From Algoriphagus algorifonticola (GTDB lineage Bacteria; Bacteroidota; Bacteroidia; Cytophagales; Cyclobacteriaceae), in NCBI RefSeq assembly GCF_007655305.1, contig NZ_VLOG01000065.1, positions 62,001-126,000 of the forward strand: a DNA stretch of 64,000 nucleotides, read 5' to 3'. The notes below the pieces were generated by a model. It was not told the DNA's origin, did no database searches, and worked only from the letters and a program-made list of their open reading frames with translations. Positions 9,331-20,041 of the stretch are shown here, one piece after another; within the stretch, counting starts at the first letter, position 1; every line of letters starts with the position of its first letter. The translations under genes and the position numbers were made by a program.

Positions 9331-12300
9331 TCAATTCTTCCCATTCTTAAAACTCAAATCCGGATAAGCCGGTGGCGTTGGAACCGGCCGTGGGTCTTTT
9401 TGAATCAACTCTTGCAAATGCTCAATCGCTGCATCCAATTGGGCGTCTTTTCCATCGAAGGTTGCCTTAGGCAGATTGATGACTTCGATATCAGGAATAA
9501 AACCAACTCCCTCAATCAGCCATTCTGTCCCATTTTCAGTTTCCCCATACACCCCATTCATCGGAGCCCGGGCAATGCCATTATCTGAAAGCGTATTCAC
9601 ACCTGAAAGCCAAACTTCTCCTCCCCAGGTTCTCGCGCCGATCGCTTTGCCTAAGCCCAGTCTTCTGAAGCCTTCGGCAAAAGCCTCTCCATCAGAGGCA
9701 GTAAATTCATCCACTAGCAAAACCAAATGCCCTCGGAATGCATAATTCATATTCCAGTAAGGTTCTCCCGTGCGGCTTTTCCAGTAGAAGAAAGCTTCTC
9801 GCATCAATTTTTCCAGAATAAAGGAATCAATGTTCCCACCGCGGTTGTGGCGTACATCGATGACCAAGCCTTTCTTCTTAAACTGAGGATAAAAATCCCG
9901 ATACCACTGTCCGATATCGCCTGAAGTCATGGCTCTTAAATGCACATAGCCAATATCTCCATTGGATTTGGCTTCGGTTTCCAATCTTCGGGTGTACTCC
10001 CAATCGTTGTATCGCAGGTTGCTTTCTTGCCCCGAACTCATAGGCTCGACTATAAAGTCTCCCTTTCCGGCTACTGCTAGGCGAACTTGCTTTCTGGCCT
10101 TATCTCGAAGCAAAACCTGCATATCCGCTACTTCCAAAACTGAAGTCCCATCGATATGTGTGATCACATCGCCTGTTTGAATGCCGAAAGCAGGATGGCT
10201 TAAAGGTGATTTCTCATCAGGATAGTCAGGATCGCTTTGGAAGATGTAGTCGATCCTGTAACCTTGATTAGTCTTAGTAAAAAGCCCTCCCAGCATTCCA
10301 AACTGAATATTGTCATCTCCATCCCGGGTATCACCTCCACGAACGGAAGTATGCAAAACGGAAAGCTCTCCTATCAGCTCTCCTATCACATCTGAAAGCT
10401 CATTTCGGGTAGTCACCCTATCTACTAGAGGAAGGTATTTCTCGTACATTTTATCCCAGTCTACCCCATGCATACCTGCGTCGTAAAAATAATCGCGCTC
10501 CATGCGCCAAGCATCAGTATAGATCTGCTTCCAGTCTTCCCGAGGGTCTATACTGAACCTCCACCCATTCAGATCCAACTTATTTTTGGATAAATCCGAA
10601 ACAGGAGATGTCCCTAGCTCCACTAAAAAATGATTGGCTCCTTGCCGAAGCAAAGCATATTTGTTGTTGGCTGAAACTGCATAACTGTTGATTTTGTCTG
10701 CAAAAACCTTTTGCTCAGACTTTTCAGAAATTGGAGTCATCATCAGTGCAGGCTCATCTTCATTGGAAGCACCACCTCCGTAATACACTCCCGGACCTGG
10801 GCCAACTCGATGGTAGTACAAGGCCTTATCTGTCACGATCAGATTTTTGTAATTTCCCGCTGTAACGGGTACTTCTTGTACGCGTTCCATCAGTCCCTCC
10901 TCATCGATCTTCACGCTTACAGGACCCTCTGATTTTTTCTCCTCTGCTTTCAGCTCATTTTTTGGAGTAAAGGGAGAAATCAAACCCTTTTGAAGCGGAA
11001 TATGATAGATCTTCATCTGCTTTTCCCAAAATGGTTCCGGTTGACGCTGCCCCCAAGGACTTCCCACTTTAGTCTCAAAATTCCGGTCTGAAAGGAAATA
11101 AATCCACTTCCCATCAGCGCTCCATTGCGGGTTGAGACTGTTGGTGCGATCGGAAGTCAAGGTAACTCGCTTTTCCGTAGTCGGATTGAAGACAAAGAGT
11201 TGGGTAAATGTATTTGAAGCTGCCTGCCCATAAGCCAGCCATTGGCTGTCAGGCGACCAAGACATACTGCCATGCAGGTCTTCATCTGTAAGGTTGGCTT
11301 TGACTGCTTTTCCCGTGGCAAGATTTCTAATCCATAGATCATTGTTGAGATCGATCCAAGCCAGCCATTTTCCATCCGGTGAAGGAGTCAAATTGAATCG
11401 AAGCGTGGTTCCATTATCTGTCAATTGCTTTCCCTGATCCAAACCCAAACCAGAGTATTGATGGATTTCAAACTCCCCACTTTCATCGGAAAAGGTCAAA
11501 ATATCCTTGGAATCTGTTGTAAAAACTGCATCTCGATACCGCACCCCATCTTTTCTACTTAGGCGAATCATTCTTCCATCCTTTGCAGGAAAGACAAAAA
11601 CCCGACCCCGAGCGGTCAAAGCCACTTTTTCTCCATTATTGGACACAGAAATATTCGTGATATAGCTGGCAGGATTGTCTACCCAATTTTCCCTCAACTG
11701 ATCAAAATCCGAAACTAGATTGATCGCAATTTTTCGGGATTCGCTTTGTCCCAAATTCATTTGAAACAGATCCGCTCCTGAACGATAAACCAACGTATTT
11801 CCAGAAAGGGAATACTCCCTCACATCATAAGATACTTCTTTGGTGTGCTGTTGGATATCCGAGCCATCCGGTTTCATGGACCAAACATTTTGGATTCCAT
11901 CCCTTGAGGAAATGAAATAGACACGTCCTTGGTGAAAAATAGGATGATGGTCTTCGCCGGCGTAATCTTTGGTCAGTTTGACCGCCTCCGCAGCTCCATT
12001 ACTGTATTTCCAAAGTTGTCTGGCTGTTCCTCCTTGATAGCGTTTAGTGACATTGTTGTGATAGGTAGGTCTTACAAAAAAGTAGGTGTTTGACTCCCGA
12101 TCAAAACTTCCCTCTGCGGCCATTTCCAAAGGAAGAACTTCCTTTACTCTAGAATTTACATCTACCACAACGGTCCTCAGTCGGGGCAAGGTGGAATATT
12201 GATTGGTGGTATAAGCCAGTTCTGTGGCTGATCTCCAAGCTACAGGGATAGATGCAGAGGGTTCGTAAGTCAACCTTTTGGGTAAACCTCCGGAAATCGG

Positions 12301-12579
12301 CATTACATAGACCTCAGTAGGGCCTTCATAGCTGGCGGCGTACGCAACCCATTTTCCGTCGGGGGAGATTTTGGGATCGGACTCATCCCCAGGATGCGTG
12401 GTTAGGCGAGTTGCCATTCCACCAGATACTGATGCAGTCCAAATATCTCCCTCTGCTACAAAAACCATGGTATTTTCATGCAAATCCGGATGCATAAAAT
12501 ATCCCGGTTTTTCTTGGGCCTTAGATTGATTATAAAAAATAGAAATAAACAAAAACGATAGTATGGTCGCCTTATACAT
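9331..12579 (-). CDS. Tricorn-like S41 protease with TolB/PD40 propeller
   Basis: A 1082-residue exported protease. Signal peptide (cleavage near SKAQ). PD40/TolB-type propeller repeats occupy about 25-560 (HPGDESDPKISPDGKWVAYA; SPDGKWLAWID; SPDSQWLAYG; SADGKWIYFLSD). A tricorn C1 core follows, a PDZ domain (GIQTGDVITHIDGTSV) and an S41 catalytic tail (VIDVRHNRGGN; DEFTASDGEAF with nucleophile Ser962). Tricorn-type enzymes trim oligopeptides. The signal peptide places this one in the periplasm or on the outer surface, unlike the archaeal cytosolic enzyme. It is transcribed alone, opposite to the upstream SDR. Length matches the family. Confidence 0.92.
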   Translation of the reverse strand: MYKATILSFLFISIFYNQSKAQEKPGYFMHPDLHENTMVFVAEGDIWTASVSGGMATRLTTHPGDESDPKISPDGKWVAYAASYEGPTEVYVMPISGGLPKRLTYEPSASIPVAWRSATELAYTTNQYSTLPRLRTVVVDVNSRVKEVLPLEMAAEGSFDRESNTYFFVRPTYHNNVTKRYQGGTARQLWKYSNGAAEAVKLTKDYAGEDHHPIFHQGRVYFISSRDGIQNVWSMKPDGSDIQQHTKEVSYDVREYSLSGNTLVYRSGADLFQMNLGQSESRKIAINLVSDFDQLRENWVDNPASYITNISVSNNGEKVALTARGRVFVFPAKDGRMIRLSRKDGVRYRDAVFTTDSKDILTFSDESGEFEIHQYSGLGLDQGKQLTDNGTTLRFNLTPSPDGKWLAWIDLNNDLWIRNLATGKAVKANLTDEDLHGSMSWSPDSQWLAYGQAASNTFTQLFVFNPTTEKRVTLTSDRTNSLNPQWSADGKWIYFLSDRNFETKVGSPWGQRQPEPFWEKQMKIYHIPLQKGLISPFTPKNELKAEEKKSEGPVSVKIDEEGLMERVQEVPVTAGNYKNLIVTDKALYYHRVGPGPGVYYGGGASNEDEPALMMTPISEKSEQKVFADKINSYAVSANNKYALLRQGANHFLVELGTSPVSDLSKNKLDLNGWRFSIDPREDWKQIYTDAWRMERDYFYDAGMHGVDWDKMYEKYLPLVDRVTTRNELSDVIGELIGELSVLHTSVRGGDTRDGDDNIQFGMLGGLFTKTNQGYRIDYIFQSDPDYPDEKSPLSHPAFGIQTGDVITHIDGTSVLEVADMQVLLRDKARKQVRLAVAGKGDFIVEPMSSGQESNLRYNDWEYTRRLETEAKSNGDIGYVHLRAMTSGDIGQWYRDFYPQFKKKGLVIDVRHNRGGNIDSFILEKLMREAFFYWKSRTGEPYWNMNYAFRGHLVLLVDEFTASDGEAFAEGFRRLGLGKAIGARTWGGEVWLSGVNTLSDNGIARAPMNGVYGETENGTEWLIEGVGFIPDIEVINLPKATFDGKDAQLDAAIEHLQELIQKDPRPVPTPPAYPDLSFKNGKN

Positions 12580-13365
12580 AGATTAATGATTTAATTAGTA
12601 TCTAAGAAATCTAAGAAGAAAAAAGGAAAGTACTTTCGACGGAAGACCAAAAATAATTATTCGGTATCCATCCTTATTCGCTCAGGAGTCAAAACTTGCT
12701 GTTGCTTATCCCCAAAAAAGGATTTTGTGATTATTAAAAAATCTTCTGTTTTCTATCTGTCTATAAAACAAGCTAATTCAGTCAGAATTTATTGTTTAAA
12801 ATATTTTTTTCTTACGCGCATTATTTTATAACTTACTGTATATCAATTCATTCAAACAATCAAAGATTGGATGCCATGTTGCCTTCTGAAGAAAAAGAAA
12901 AAACTGATTTAAATTATTGTAAATGTATAATTGAAGTTGGTATAATTGGTCTTTTAGGCATCTCTATTTTGACTTTAAATTATAGCCTCTCTCAATTGAT
13001 AAATCTTCAATTATGGAAATCCTTTTTAGAGGCTAATTAGACTGGTCTTTGTGATTTTCGAGAATGTTCTCCCGCTTTTATTGGTACATCATTTTAAGTG
13101 TCCTCTATTCTTAAACAATTACACCGTAAAGGGGTATTTATTGATGCAATTTTTTTATCCTGGTAATAGAGATCTTAAAGATCATTTTAGATTGAAAGAA
13201 ATCTTAACCCTCACTAAATGAAATAAAGAAATTTTTAAGCTATTGCTACAATTTGTACATTAATGCTGAAATTCAGGCTTTTGGAAAAAATAGAATCTTT
13301 TGAAATGTCTTTCTTATTAAAGCTGAAATTGAAAATTTGTCAACCCATCGCCTAATCTAGGTTTC
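12580..13365. other. Long intergenic region, no convincing gene
   Basis: This 786-base AT-rich stretch separates two divergent long genes and should contain both promoters. A frame at 12792-13040 could encode an 82-residue protein with one hydrophobic segment, but its composition matches random AT-rich DNA and it is not called. No clear TTG/TAnnTTTG promoter, hairpin terminator or repeat was identified. Confidence 0.5.
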
Positions 13366-16300
13366 ATGAAATCAATTTTTTTACGAGTTCTTTTTATTAC
13401 ACTTTTTTTTGAAGCTTGCAGTCCACGGGCAGAAGAGGGAAATTCAAGATTTTCTGAAGATTTACAGCCACCCAATAAAACCACCCTTTCTGATCTATCG
13501 GAAGAACAAAAGCCTAAACAGTTTAGCCTGGGAGTAGAGTCTGGCCCGGAAATAGTTTCATTAGTCAGTCAAAGCCAAAACGGGATTGATCCTCCCTATA
13601 GGGTGGAATTGCCTAAACTCAGAAACGAAGACGGTGAAGTTATTATGGATGCTCAAGGGGATCCTTATTTTCTTGGTGCAGGAGGATTGTCACAGTTTAA
13701 TAAGTACACTTCAGATGATGGATTGGCATTAGACGCGATTCATTGTGCTATTACCGATAGCAGAGGGCATATTTGGTTTGGCACGAATGGAGGAGGGCTA
13801 AGTAGGTTTGATGGAGTGGAATTTACCAATTACAAAAAAATCCACGGACTACCCAGCATCACCATCAGAAGCATTTTTGAAGACTCCAAAGGAAATATCT
13901 GGATCGGTACCGCAGATGGCGGATTAAGCAAGTTTGATGGAAAGTCATTCACTAATTATCTGGCAGATCAACTCGGAAGTCTGGTTATATGGGCTATTGG
14001 TGAAGACAATGAAGGAAACCTGTGGTTTGGCACAGACAGGGCAGGAGTCAGTAAATACGATGGAGAAAAATTTACGAATTTCTCTACCGAAAATGGCTTA
14101 GGAAACGATATAGTCATCAGTATTCTTAAGGATAATGATGGCAATATGTGGTTTGGCACCTATGGAGGAGGTGTCAGCAAATACGACGGAAAAACCTTCA
14201 AAACTTATACCCTTCAAGACGGATTGTCATCTGATCGAATCAGATCAATTTTTCAAGACAGTAATGGTACCATTTGGATGGGGACCTTAGGAGGAGGCTT
14301 GACCAAATTCGATGGAAAAAGCTTCCAAACAATCGGGATTAAAGAAGGATTAGCCGGATCGGTTGTACGCTCGATTTCTGAGGACAAAGACGGAAATATT
14401 TGGTTTGGGACGGACAGAGGTGCCAGTCTTTGGGATGGAAAAAGATTTAAAACTTACACCACTGAACAGGGCTTGGCAGGAAATAACATTCAGGATATGA
14501 CCTTGGATTCTGGAGGGAAAATGTGGTTTTGTACCGACGGAGGTGGAGTCAGCAGGTTGGATGGATTTGGTTTTACGAGTTTTACAACGAGCCATGGAAT
14601 CTCCGGAAATATCATTCTAAGCGGAATGGAGGACCAAAATGGGAATCTTTGGTTTGGTTCGGCAGATGGTGGAATCAGTAAATTTGACGGACAGTCTTTC
14701 ACCTCTTATTACCCTTCCCAAGGACTCGCCGGTGAAATAGTTTTTAGTATTCTGGAGGATAGGTCAGGAAAAATATGGATAGGCACTGCTGGGGATGGCC
14801 TGAGTATTCTGGACAATAAAAAATTCACGAATTATTCTGTGGATCAAGGATTACCCTCTAATGAAGTATATGCCTTGGTGGAAACACAAGACGGATCTAT
14901 CTGGATAGGGACTGATAATGGAATCTTAAAATATCAGGAAGGGGAACTCCTTCACTTTACTTCAGAACATGGAATGGCCGGAGATGGAATCATCAGCATC
15001 CTGGAAGATCGGGAGGGGATTCTCTGGATAGGTACATTTGATGGAGGCCTAAGCCGATTTGATGGAGAAACTTTCATCAACTTTACCACCAATCAAGGCT
15101 TGATCGATAATGGAGTGAATCGCATTAAAGAAGACCAAGACGGAAATCTGTGGATAGGCACCACTTCTGGATTCAGTTTTTTAAGCAAAACAAAGAAAGA
15201 AAGCATTGCTAGTTGGGCCCCATCAAAAGGGGCGCTTTTTCAATCTTATAACAGTCAAGATGGACTTCCTGACAACAATGTTCTTCAAATCGTAGATCTT
15301 CCCGGGAACAAGATGGCAATAGGTACCAATCAGGGGATTTCCATCTTCGACTTTTTCCCGGACTCAGTGGATGCTATCCAAAATTTACAGATTTATAATT
15401 CGGATAATGGATACCCAGTCAAAGATTTGACTGATGGGCAAAATGCCATGTTTTTAGATTCCAAGGGTATTCTCTGGGCAGGGACAGGAAGCGTCAAAAC
15501 AGGGCTGGCAAGAATTGACCTAGAAAAAATTTCCAGAAATGATTCCAAACCCAAGCTACTTATCAAACAAGTAAGGCTCAATGAAGAAGTTATCTCTTGG
15601 GAAACCTTGGCTTCGAGCAAAATTTCTAATCAAGCGGCCAAAACCACCGAGGAATTACTGACCTTCAAAAAAATCCTCAATTCGGAAGAAGAAAGTGATC
15701 TGCAAGAACGCTTCAAGGGAATTACCTTTGATAAAGTCAGTGAATTTTTCCCAGTTCCTATCAACCTAACACTTCCTTACAAACACAATCATCTCAATAT
15801 AGAATACGGCACCAATGAATTGTCTAGGCCATTCTTGATAGAGTATCAATACATTCTGGAAGGCTATGATGAGGATTGGAGTCCGGTACTTAAAAGGACA
15901 TCCGCTACTTTTGGTAATATTCAGGAGGGAGATTACACTTTTAAAGTTCGAGCAAGATACTCAGGACCCGCAATTGAAGAAGGGGCTGATTGGACCGAAG
16001 CGACCTTATATTCTTTCACAGTTTTACCCCCTTGGTATAGAAGCTGGTGGGCCTACTTGGGCTATGCAGCTCTTTTCCTTTCACTCCTTTATCCTATCAA
16101 TATTTACCAAAGGAATAGGGTTCTGAAGGCAGAGAGAGAAAAGGCCAAAGAAAGGGAACTCGAGCATGCCAAAGAAATTGAAAAAGCTTACGAAGATTTG
16201 GCTTCTGCACATGAAAATTTAAAGGCTACCCAATCCCAACTGATACAGGCTGAAAAAATGGCATCCTTGGGTGAGTTGACTGCTGGAATTGCTCATGAAA

Positions 16301-17025
16301 TTCAAAATCCACTGAATTTTGTTAAAAACTTTTCGGAAGTAAGTCATGAACTCATGGACGAGATGAACCAGGAGATTCATGAAGGAAAATTTGATTCTGC
16401 CAGAATATTGGCGGGAGATATCAAAGAAAATCTGGACAGAATTGCCACTCATAGCATGAGAGCGGATGCGATTGTCAAAGCAATGCTTCAACACAGCAAA
16501 GCCAGCGTGGGCAATAAAGAACTCGCAGATCTCAATGCTATCTGCGATGAATCCCTGCGACTGAGCTATCACGGGGTCAGGGCTAAAGAAAAAGACTTTA
16601 GCGCCGAATATAAAACAGAGTTGGCTTCCAATATTCCGGAAGTGGAAGTAATCCGTCAGGAAGTTGGAAGGGCATTGATCAATATGTGCAACAATGCCTT
16701 TCATGCTGTCCATGAAAAGTCTCAAAAAACAAAGTCTGAAAACTATAAACCTGAAGTAAAGATTGCCACCAAGAAAACAGATAAGGGAGTGGAGATTATT
16801 CTTTCCGATAACGGGATGGGTATCCCTGAGGATGTGATTGGAAAAATATTCCAGCCTTTCTTCACTACCAAACCTACAGGGCAAGGAACAGGCTTGGGAC
16901 TCTCTTTGAGCTATGATATTATCAAGTCTTACCAAGGTGAAATCAGTGTAAAAAGTAAAACCGGTGAGAATTCAGGGACAGTTTTTACTATCTTTCTACC
17001 TACTAAACCAAAATCTAAATCATAA
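13366..17025 (+). CDS. Hybrid-type propeller sensor histidine kinase (Reg_prop/Y_Y_Y)
   Basis: A 1219-residue one-membrane-span sensor. The N-terminus looks like a lipoprotein signal (LFITLFFEAC, Cys18). About fourteen two-component-regulator propeller repeats follow (about 105-690), with the recurring 'G(N/K)IW(I/F)GT..GG(L/V)S(K/R)FDG' motif. A Y_Y_Y domain spans about 795-890 (YQYILEGYDEDWSP), then a membrane helix near 895-915, a coiled coil, and a kinase core with His977 ([13 protein letters not shown]), N-box 'NMCNNAFHAV' and G-boxes. Unlike Bacteroides hybrid HTCS proteins it has no receiver or AraC domain, and the outputs are separate genes downstream. A lipid-modified N-terminus combined with a membrane helix is unusual. 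It starts a four-gene operon. Confidence 0.93.
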   Translation: MKSIFLRVLFITLFFEACSPRAEEGNSRFSEDLQPPNKTTLSDLSEEQKPKQFSLGVESGPEIVSLVSQSQNGIDPPYRVELPKLRNEDGEVIMDAQGDPYFLGAGGLSQFNKYTSDDGLALDAIHCAITDSRGHIWFGTNGGGLSRFDGVEFTNYKKIHGLPSITIRSIFEDSKGNIWIGTADGGLSKFDGKSFTNYLADQLGSLVIWAIGEDNEGNLWFGTDRAGVSKYDGEKFTNFSTENGLGNDIVISILKDNDGNMWFGTYGGGVSKYDGKTFKTYTLQDGLSSDRIRSIFQDSNGTIWMGTLGGGLTKFDGKSFQTIGIKEGLAGSVVRSISEDKDGNIWFGTDRGASLWDGKRFKTYTTEQGLAGNNIQDMTLDSGGKMWFCTDGGGVSRLDGFGFTSFTTSHGISGNIILSGMEDQNGNLWFGSADGGISKFDGQSFTSYYPSQGLAGEIVFSILEDRSGKIWIGTAGDGLSILDNKKFTNYSVDQGLPSNEVYALVETQDGSIWIGTDNGILKYQEGELLHFTSEHGMAGDGIISILEDREGILWIGTFDGGLSRFDGETFINFTTNQGLIDNGVNRIKEDQDGNLWIGTTSGFSFLSKTKKESIASWAPSKGALFQSYNSQDGLPDNNVLQIVDLPGNKMAIGTNQGISIFDFFPDSVDAIQNLQIYNSDNGYPVKDLTDGQNAMFLDSKGILWAGTGSVKTGLARIDLEKISRNDSKPKLLIKQVRLNEEVISWETLASSKISNQAAKTTEELLTFKKILNSEEESDLQERFKGITFDKVSEFFPVPINLTLPYKHNHLNIEYGTNELSRPFLIEYQYILEGYDEDWSPVLKRTSATFGNIQEGDYTFKVRARYSGPAIEEGADWTEATLYSFTVLPPWYRSWWAYLGYAALFLSLLYPINIYQRNRVLKAEREKAKERELEHAKEIEKAYEDLASAHENLKATQSQLIQAEKMASLGELTAGIAHEIQNPLNFVKNFSEVSHELMDEMNQEIHEGKFDSARILAGDIKENLDRIATHSMRADAIVKAMLQHSKASVGNKELADLNAICDESLRLSYHGVRAKEKDFSAEYKTELASNIPEVEVIRQEVGRALINMCNNAFHAVHEKSQKTKSENYKPEVKIATKKTDKGVEIILSDNGMGIPEDVIGKIFQPFFTTKPTGQGTGLGLSLSYDIIKSYQGEISVKSKTGENSGTVFTIFLPTKPKSKS

Positions 17026-17047
17026 ATTTTACCCAAACTAGCCTACT

Positions 17048-18409
17048 ATGGTTTTAGGAATAATTTCTTTGATTTTGTTATACTATCTCAAGCAACCCAT
17101 GGGCTTGATCACGGTATCTGCAGAATGGAAACGAATTTTCAACGGTGGAATGGTCGCAGCAGCAGCTATTATTGGAATTGCTGCCGTTAAGATCCCCTTA
17201 ATCAGTGGGCTTGCCACTATTTTATCTTTTGTTCTGGCAGCTATTATTGTCGTGGTGACACTTAAGAACCCTGAGCTTCACCATCGCAAAGGAATGATAT
17301 ACGCCTGGCTTCCTATCATGGCAGTTAATGTGCTGGGAGAATCCATTGAACTCATCAATAAATCATTTTATACCGAATGGGAAAATTATTTTGGAGTAGC
17401 TGAATTTTTTGCCTTTATCTGGGCTATTGCCATGTGGATTAATAATTCCAAACAAAGAAAAGCCCTGGAACAGGAAAAGCTAAAGGCTCTAGCAAGAGAG
17501 AAAGAATTTAAAATAACTGAAAGTCTCAAAAATCAATTAGAGAGACAAGTTGAACAAAGAACCAAGGAGCTGACTGAGCAAAAAAATGAATTGGAAAATA
17601 CCTTATCTGAGCTAAGAGCAGCACAAAACCAATTGATCCATGCAGAGAAGATGGCCTCCTTAGGAGAATTGACGGCAGGGATTGCTCATGAGATTCAAAA
17701 CCCGCTCAACTTTGTCAATAACTTTTCAGATGTCAGCACAGAGTTGTTGACCGAACTCAAAGAGGAATTGCAAGCCGGGAAAACTGAAGATGCTATGGAA
17801 ATTTTGGAAGATGTGATCCAAAACCTTAACAAAATCCATCACCATGGCAAAAGGGCTGATTCCATCGTGAAAGGAATGCTACAACATAGCAGAAGCAATA
17901 CCGGTCAAAAAGAACCCACAGATATCAATGCATTAGCAGATGAATATTTAAGGCTTTCCTATCATGGATTAAGGGCAAGGGATAAAAGTTTCACGGCTGA
18001 TTTTAAATTAAATCTAGACCCTAAAGCCGGAATCCTTCAGGTAGTTCCCGGAGATTTGGGCAGAGTATTTCTCAACCTGATCAACAATGCCTTTTATGCT
18101 GCTGACGAAAAGAAAAAAGAATTGAATGCCAAAGGTGAGAAAGACTTTATGCCTACCGTCACCGTCAACACCAAGAAGATCAGTACAGGTGTTGAAATCC
18201 AAATCTCAGATAATGGAAAAGGTATCCCAGCTGAAATTAAAGAGAAAATTTTCCAGCCTTTTTTTACTACAAAGCCAACTGGAAAAGGTACAGGTTTAGG
18301 GCTTTCTATGAGCTATGACATAGTCACCAAAGGACATGGAGGTGAAATAGTAGTAGACAGTAAACCTGGTGAATACACTGTTTTCACAATCAAATTACCG
18401 AAATCATGA
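17048..18409 (+). CDS. Membrane sensor histidine kinase, paralogue of the upstream kinase core
   Basis: A 453-residue kinase with four or so N-terminal membrane helices (about 1-135) and almost no extracytoplasmic domain, a long coiled coil (about 145-200) and a kinase core with His214 ([16 protein letters not shown]). HATPase motifs are '[15 protein letters not shown]', 'ISDNGKGIP' and 'GKGTGLGLS'. The core is very similar to that of the preceding gene, including '[16 protein letters not shown]' and 'LRLSYHG.RA', so the two probably arose by duplication. The gap to the previous gene is 22 bases. It may sense the membrane state or act as a partner subunit. Confidence 0.9.
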   Translation: MVLGIISLILLYYLKQPMGLITVSAEWKRIFNGGMVAAAAIIGIAAVKIPLISGLATILSFVLAAIIVVVTLKNPELHHRKGMIYAWLPIMAVNVLGESIELINKSFYTEWENYFGVAEFFAFIWAIAMWINNSKQRKALEQEKLKALAREKEFKITESLKNQLERQVEQRTKELTEQKNELENTLSELRAAQNQLIHAEKMASLGELTAGIAHEIQNPLNFVNNFSDVSTELLTELKEELQAGKTEDAMEILEDVIQNLNKIHHHGKRADSIVKGMLQHSRSNTGQKEPTDINALADEYLRLSYHGLRARDKSFTADFKLNLDPKAGILQVVPGDLGRVFLNLINNAFYAADEKKKELNAKGEKDFMPTVTVNTKKISTGVEIQISDNGKGIPAEIKEKIFQPFFTTKPTGKGTGLGLSMSYDIVTKGHGGEIVVDSKPGEYTVFTIKLPKS

Positions 18410-18521
18410 AAACAGGAAAGATCAAAATGTCTAGGGCCGAATGTTTTTCTGGAAAAGCCAATTGCAATTTTCAAGAATTCCAGACCCTAAGTCACAACCC
18501 TAACAATCAATCCATAATCAG

Positions 18522-18911
18522 ATGAAAAGCAAAATTTTAATAGTTGATGATGAAAAAGATGTGGAAATGCTATTTCGTCAAAAGTTCAGAAAAGAGATCA
18601 AAAGTGGAAGCTTAGAGCTTTGCTTTGCTTTTTCAGGTGATGAAGCTTTGACAGTTTTAGACAGCGAGCATCCCCCTCAGGTAGTTTATGTTTTTTCAGA
18701 TATCAATATGCCTGGTATGAGCGGATTGGAGCTTTTGGAAAAAATCAAAAATAGATTTCCCCAGATCAATGTCAGTATGATTTCTGCTTACGGGGACAGT
18801 CAAAATTATGAAAAAGCCATGAGTTCAGGTGCAAAGGAGTTTTTTACCAAACCCATTGATTTTGATTCCCTTAAGAAAGAAATTGGAGCTTTGATGTCAG
18901 AAAAAAACTAA
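18522..18911 (+). CDS. Stand-alone receiver (CheY-like)
   Basis: A 129-residue single-domain response regulator. Acidic pair Asp9/Asp10 with Glu11 (VDDE), phospho-acceptor Asp60 (FSDINMPGMSG), Ser/Thr switch in 'SMISAYGD' and Lys110 in 'FFTKPIDF'. There is no output domain, so it probably relays phosphate or binds a partner. It lies 112 bases after the second kinase and only 6 bases before the receiver-cyclase, whose receiver is similar in sequence. Confidence 0.92.
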   Translation: MKSKILIVDDEKDVEMLFRQKFRKEIKSGSLELCFAFSGDEALTVLDSEHPPQVVYVFSDINMPGMSGLELLEKIKNRFPQINVSMISAYGDSQNYEKAMSSGAKEFFTKPIDFDSLKKEIGALMSEKN

Positions 18912-18917
18912 GAACCC

Positions 18918-19967
18918 ATGGTCAAGATTTTGGTAGTAGATGATGAAGCGGATTTGGAAATTCTGATCAAACAGAAATTCCGGAAAAGAATCCGTGAAGG
19001 TGAGTTCGATTTTCAGTTTGCACTCAACGGCAGAATAGCCTTGGAAATCATTGAAGAAAATCCGGATATTGATTTGATCCTGAGCGATATCAATATGCCT
19101 GAGATGGACGGTCTGACCCTGCTTTCCAAAGTCAAAGAAAAAAACTCACTGCTTAAAACCGTCATTATCTCGGCTTATGGAGACATGGAAAATATCCGGA
19201 CAGCCATGAATTTGGGGGCTTTTGACTTCATTACCAAACCCGTAGATTTCCGTGATTTGGAAATCACTCTTGATAAGACTATTCAGTACAGAAACCAAAT
19301 CAAATCCACCCTTAAAGCCCTCCGTGAAAACAACATTCTCAAAATGTATGTGGATGAAACGGTGTTGAACTTTATGGGTAATAAGGAGCTGGAATCAAGC
19401 TTGATGGAAAATGAGACCATCGATGCATCAGTGGCTTTTATTGACTTGGTAGCATTTACAAAAATCTCTGAAAACGAAGAGCCCAACGTGGTTGTGGGAC
19501 TACTCAACGAATATTTTGACCTAATGGTCAAAGAGATTATCGAGGAGAAAGGAAGTGTGGACAAGTTTATCGGTGATGCAATTATGGCAGTTTTTCAGGG
19601 GGAGAATCACTTCGAAAGAGCCATCAAGGTTGCACTTTCCATCCGGGAAAAAATGGCTCAAATCCCGGTTTTTTCAGAAGAGACAAATTTCAAACCTGAA
19701 GTATCCATCGGAATTAACTCGGGTGAGATGGTCTCAGGAAATATAGGTTCCCGTTCTTTGAAAAGATTAGATTATACAGTCATTGGAGATACGGTGAACG
19801 TAGCCGCCAGATTACAGACTGCGGCTAATCCGGGCCAAATTTTAGTCTTGGAAAAATGTGTCGATCAAATTAAAGATAGCTTTACTTTTTCTACCATTGG
19901 GGAAATGAAACTTAAAAATAAAGCTCATCCTGTCAAGGTTTTGCAGGTTGACCATATAAACAATTAG
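18918..19967 (+). CDS. Receiver-adenylate cyclase (class III)
   Basis: A 349-residue regulator making a second messenger. Residues 1-120 are a receiver (VVDDE, phospho-acceptor Asp57 in SDINMPEMDG, Lys in ITKPVDF). A short helical linker leads to a class III nucleotide cyclase domain (about 172-345). The metal-binding Asp residues lie in 'AFIDLVAFT' and 'DKFIGDAIMAVF', the substrate-defining Lys in 'VDKFIGD' with Thr in 'DYTVIGDT', and the transition-state Asn/Arg in 'VNVAARL'. The Lys/Thr pair points to ATP rather than GTP, so cAMP is the likely product. Being last in the operon suggests that the two kinases control cAMP output. Confidence 0.9.
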   Translation: MVKILVVDDEADLEILIKQKFRKRIREGEFDFQFALNGRIALEIIEENPDIDLILSDINMPEMDGLTLLSKVKEKNSLLKTVIISAYGDMENIRTAMNLGAFDFITKPVDFRDLEITLDKTIQYRNQIKSTLKALRENNILKMYVDETVLNFMGNKELESSLMENETIDASVAFIDLVAFTKISENEEPNVVVGLLNEYFDLMVKEIIEEKGSVDKFIGDAIMAVFQGENHFERAIKVALSIREKMAQIPVFSEETNFKPEVSIGINSGEMVSGNIGSRSLKRLDYTVIGDTVNVAARLQTAANPGQILVLEKCVDQIKDSFTFSTIGEMKLKNKAHPVKVLQVDHINN

Positions 19968-20041
19968 TCTCACCTGCTTAATCTCAACATAAATCTTAAT
20001 CAATCCCTACAGAATTTAGTCTTTGTCCAATTTATAATCAA

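Noticed and set aside
12792..13040. 82-codon plus-strand frame with a hydrophobic segment
   Set aside because: Composition is that of random AT-rich DNA, with no start signals and no family resemblance.
16219..16935. 238-codon frame antisense to the propeller kinase core
   Set aside because: Shadow of the real histidine kinase frame, whose motifs fully explain the sequence.
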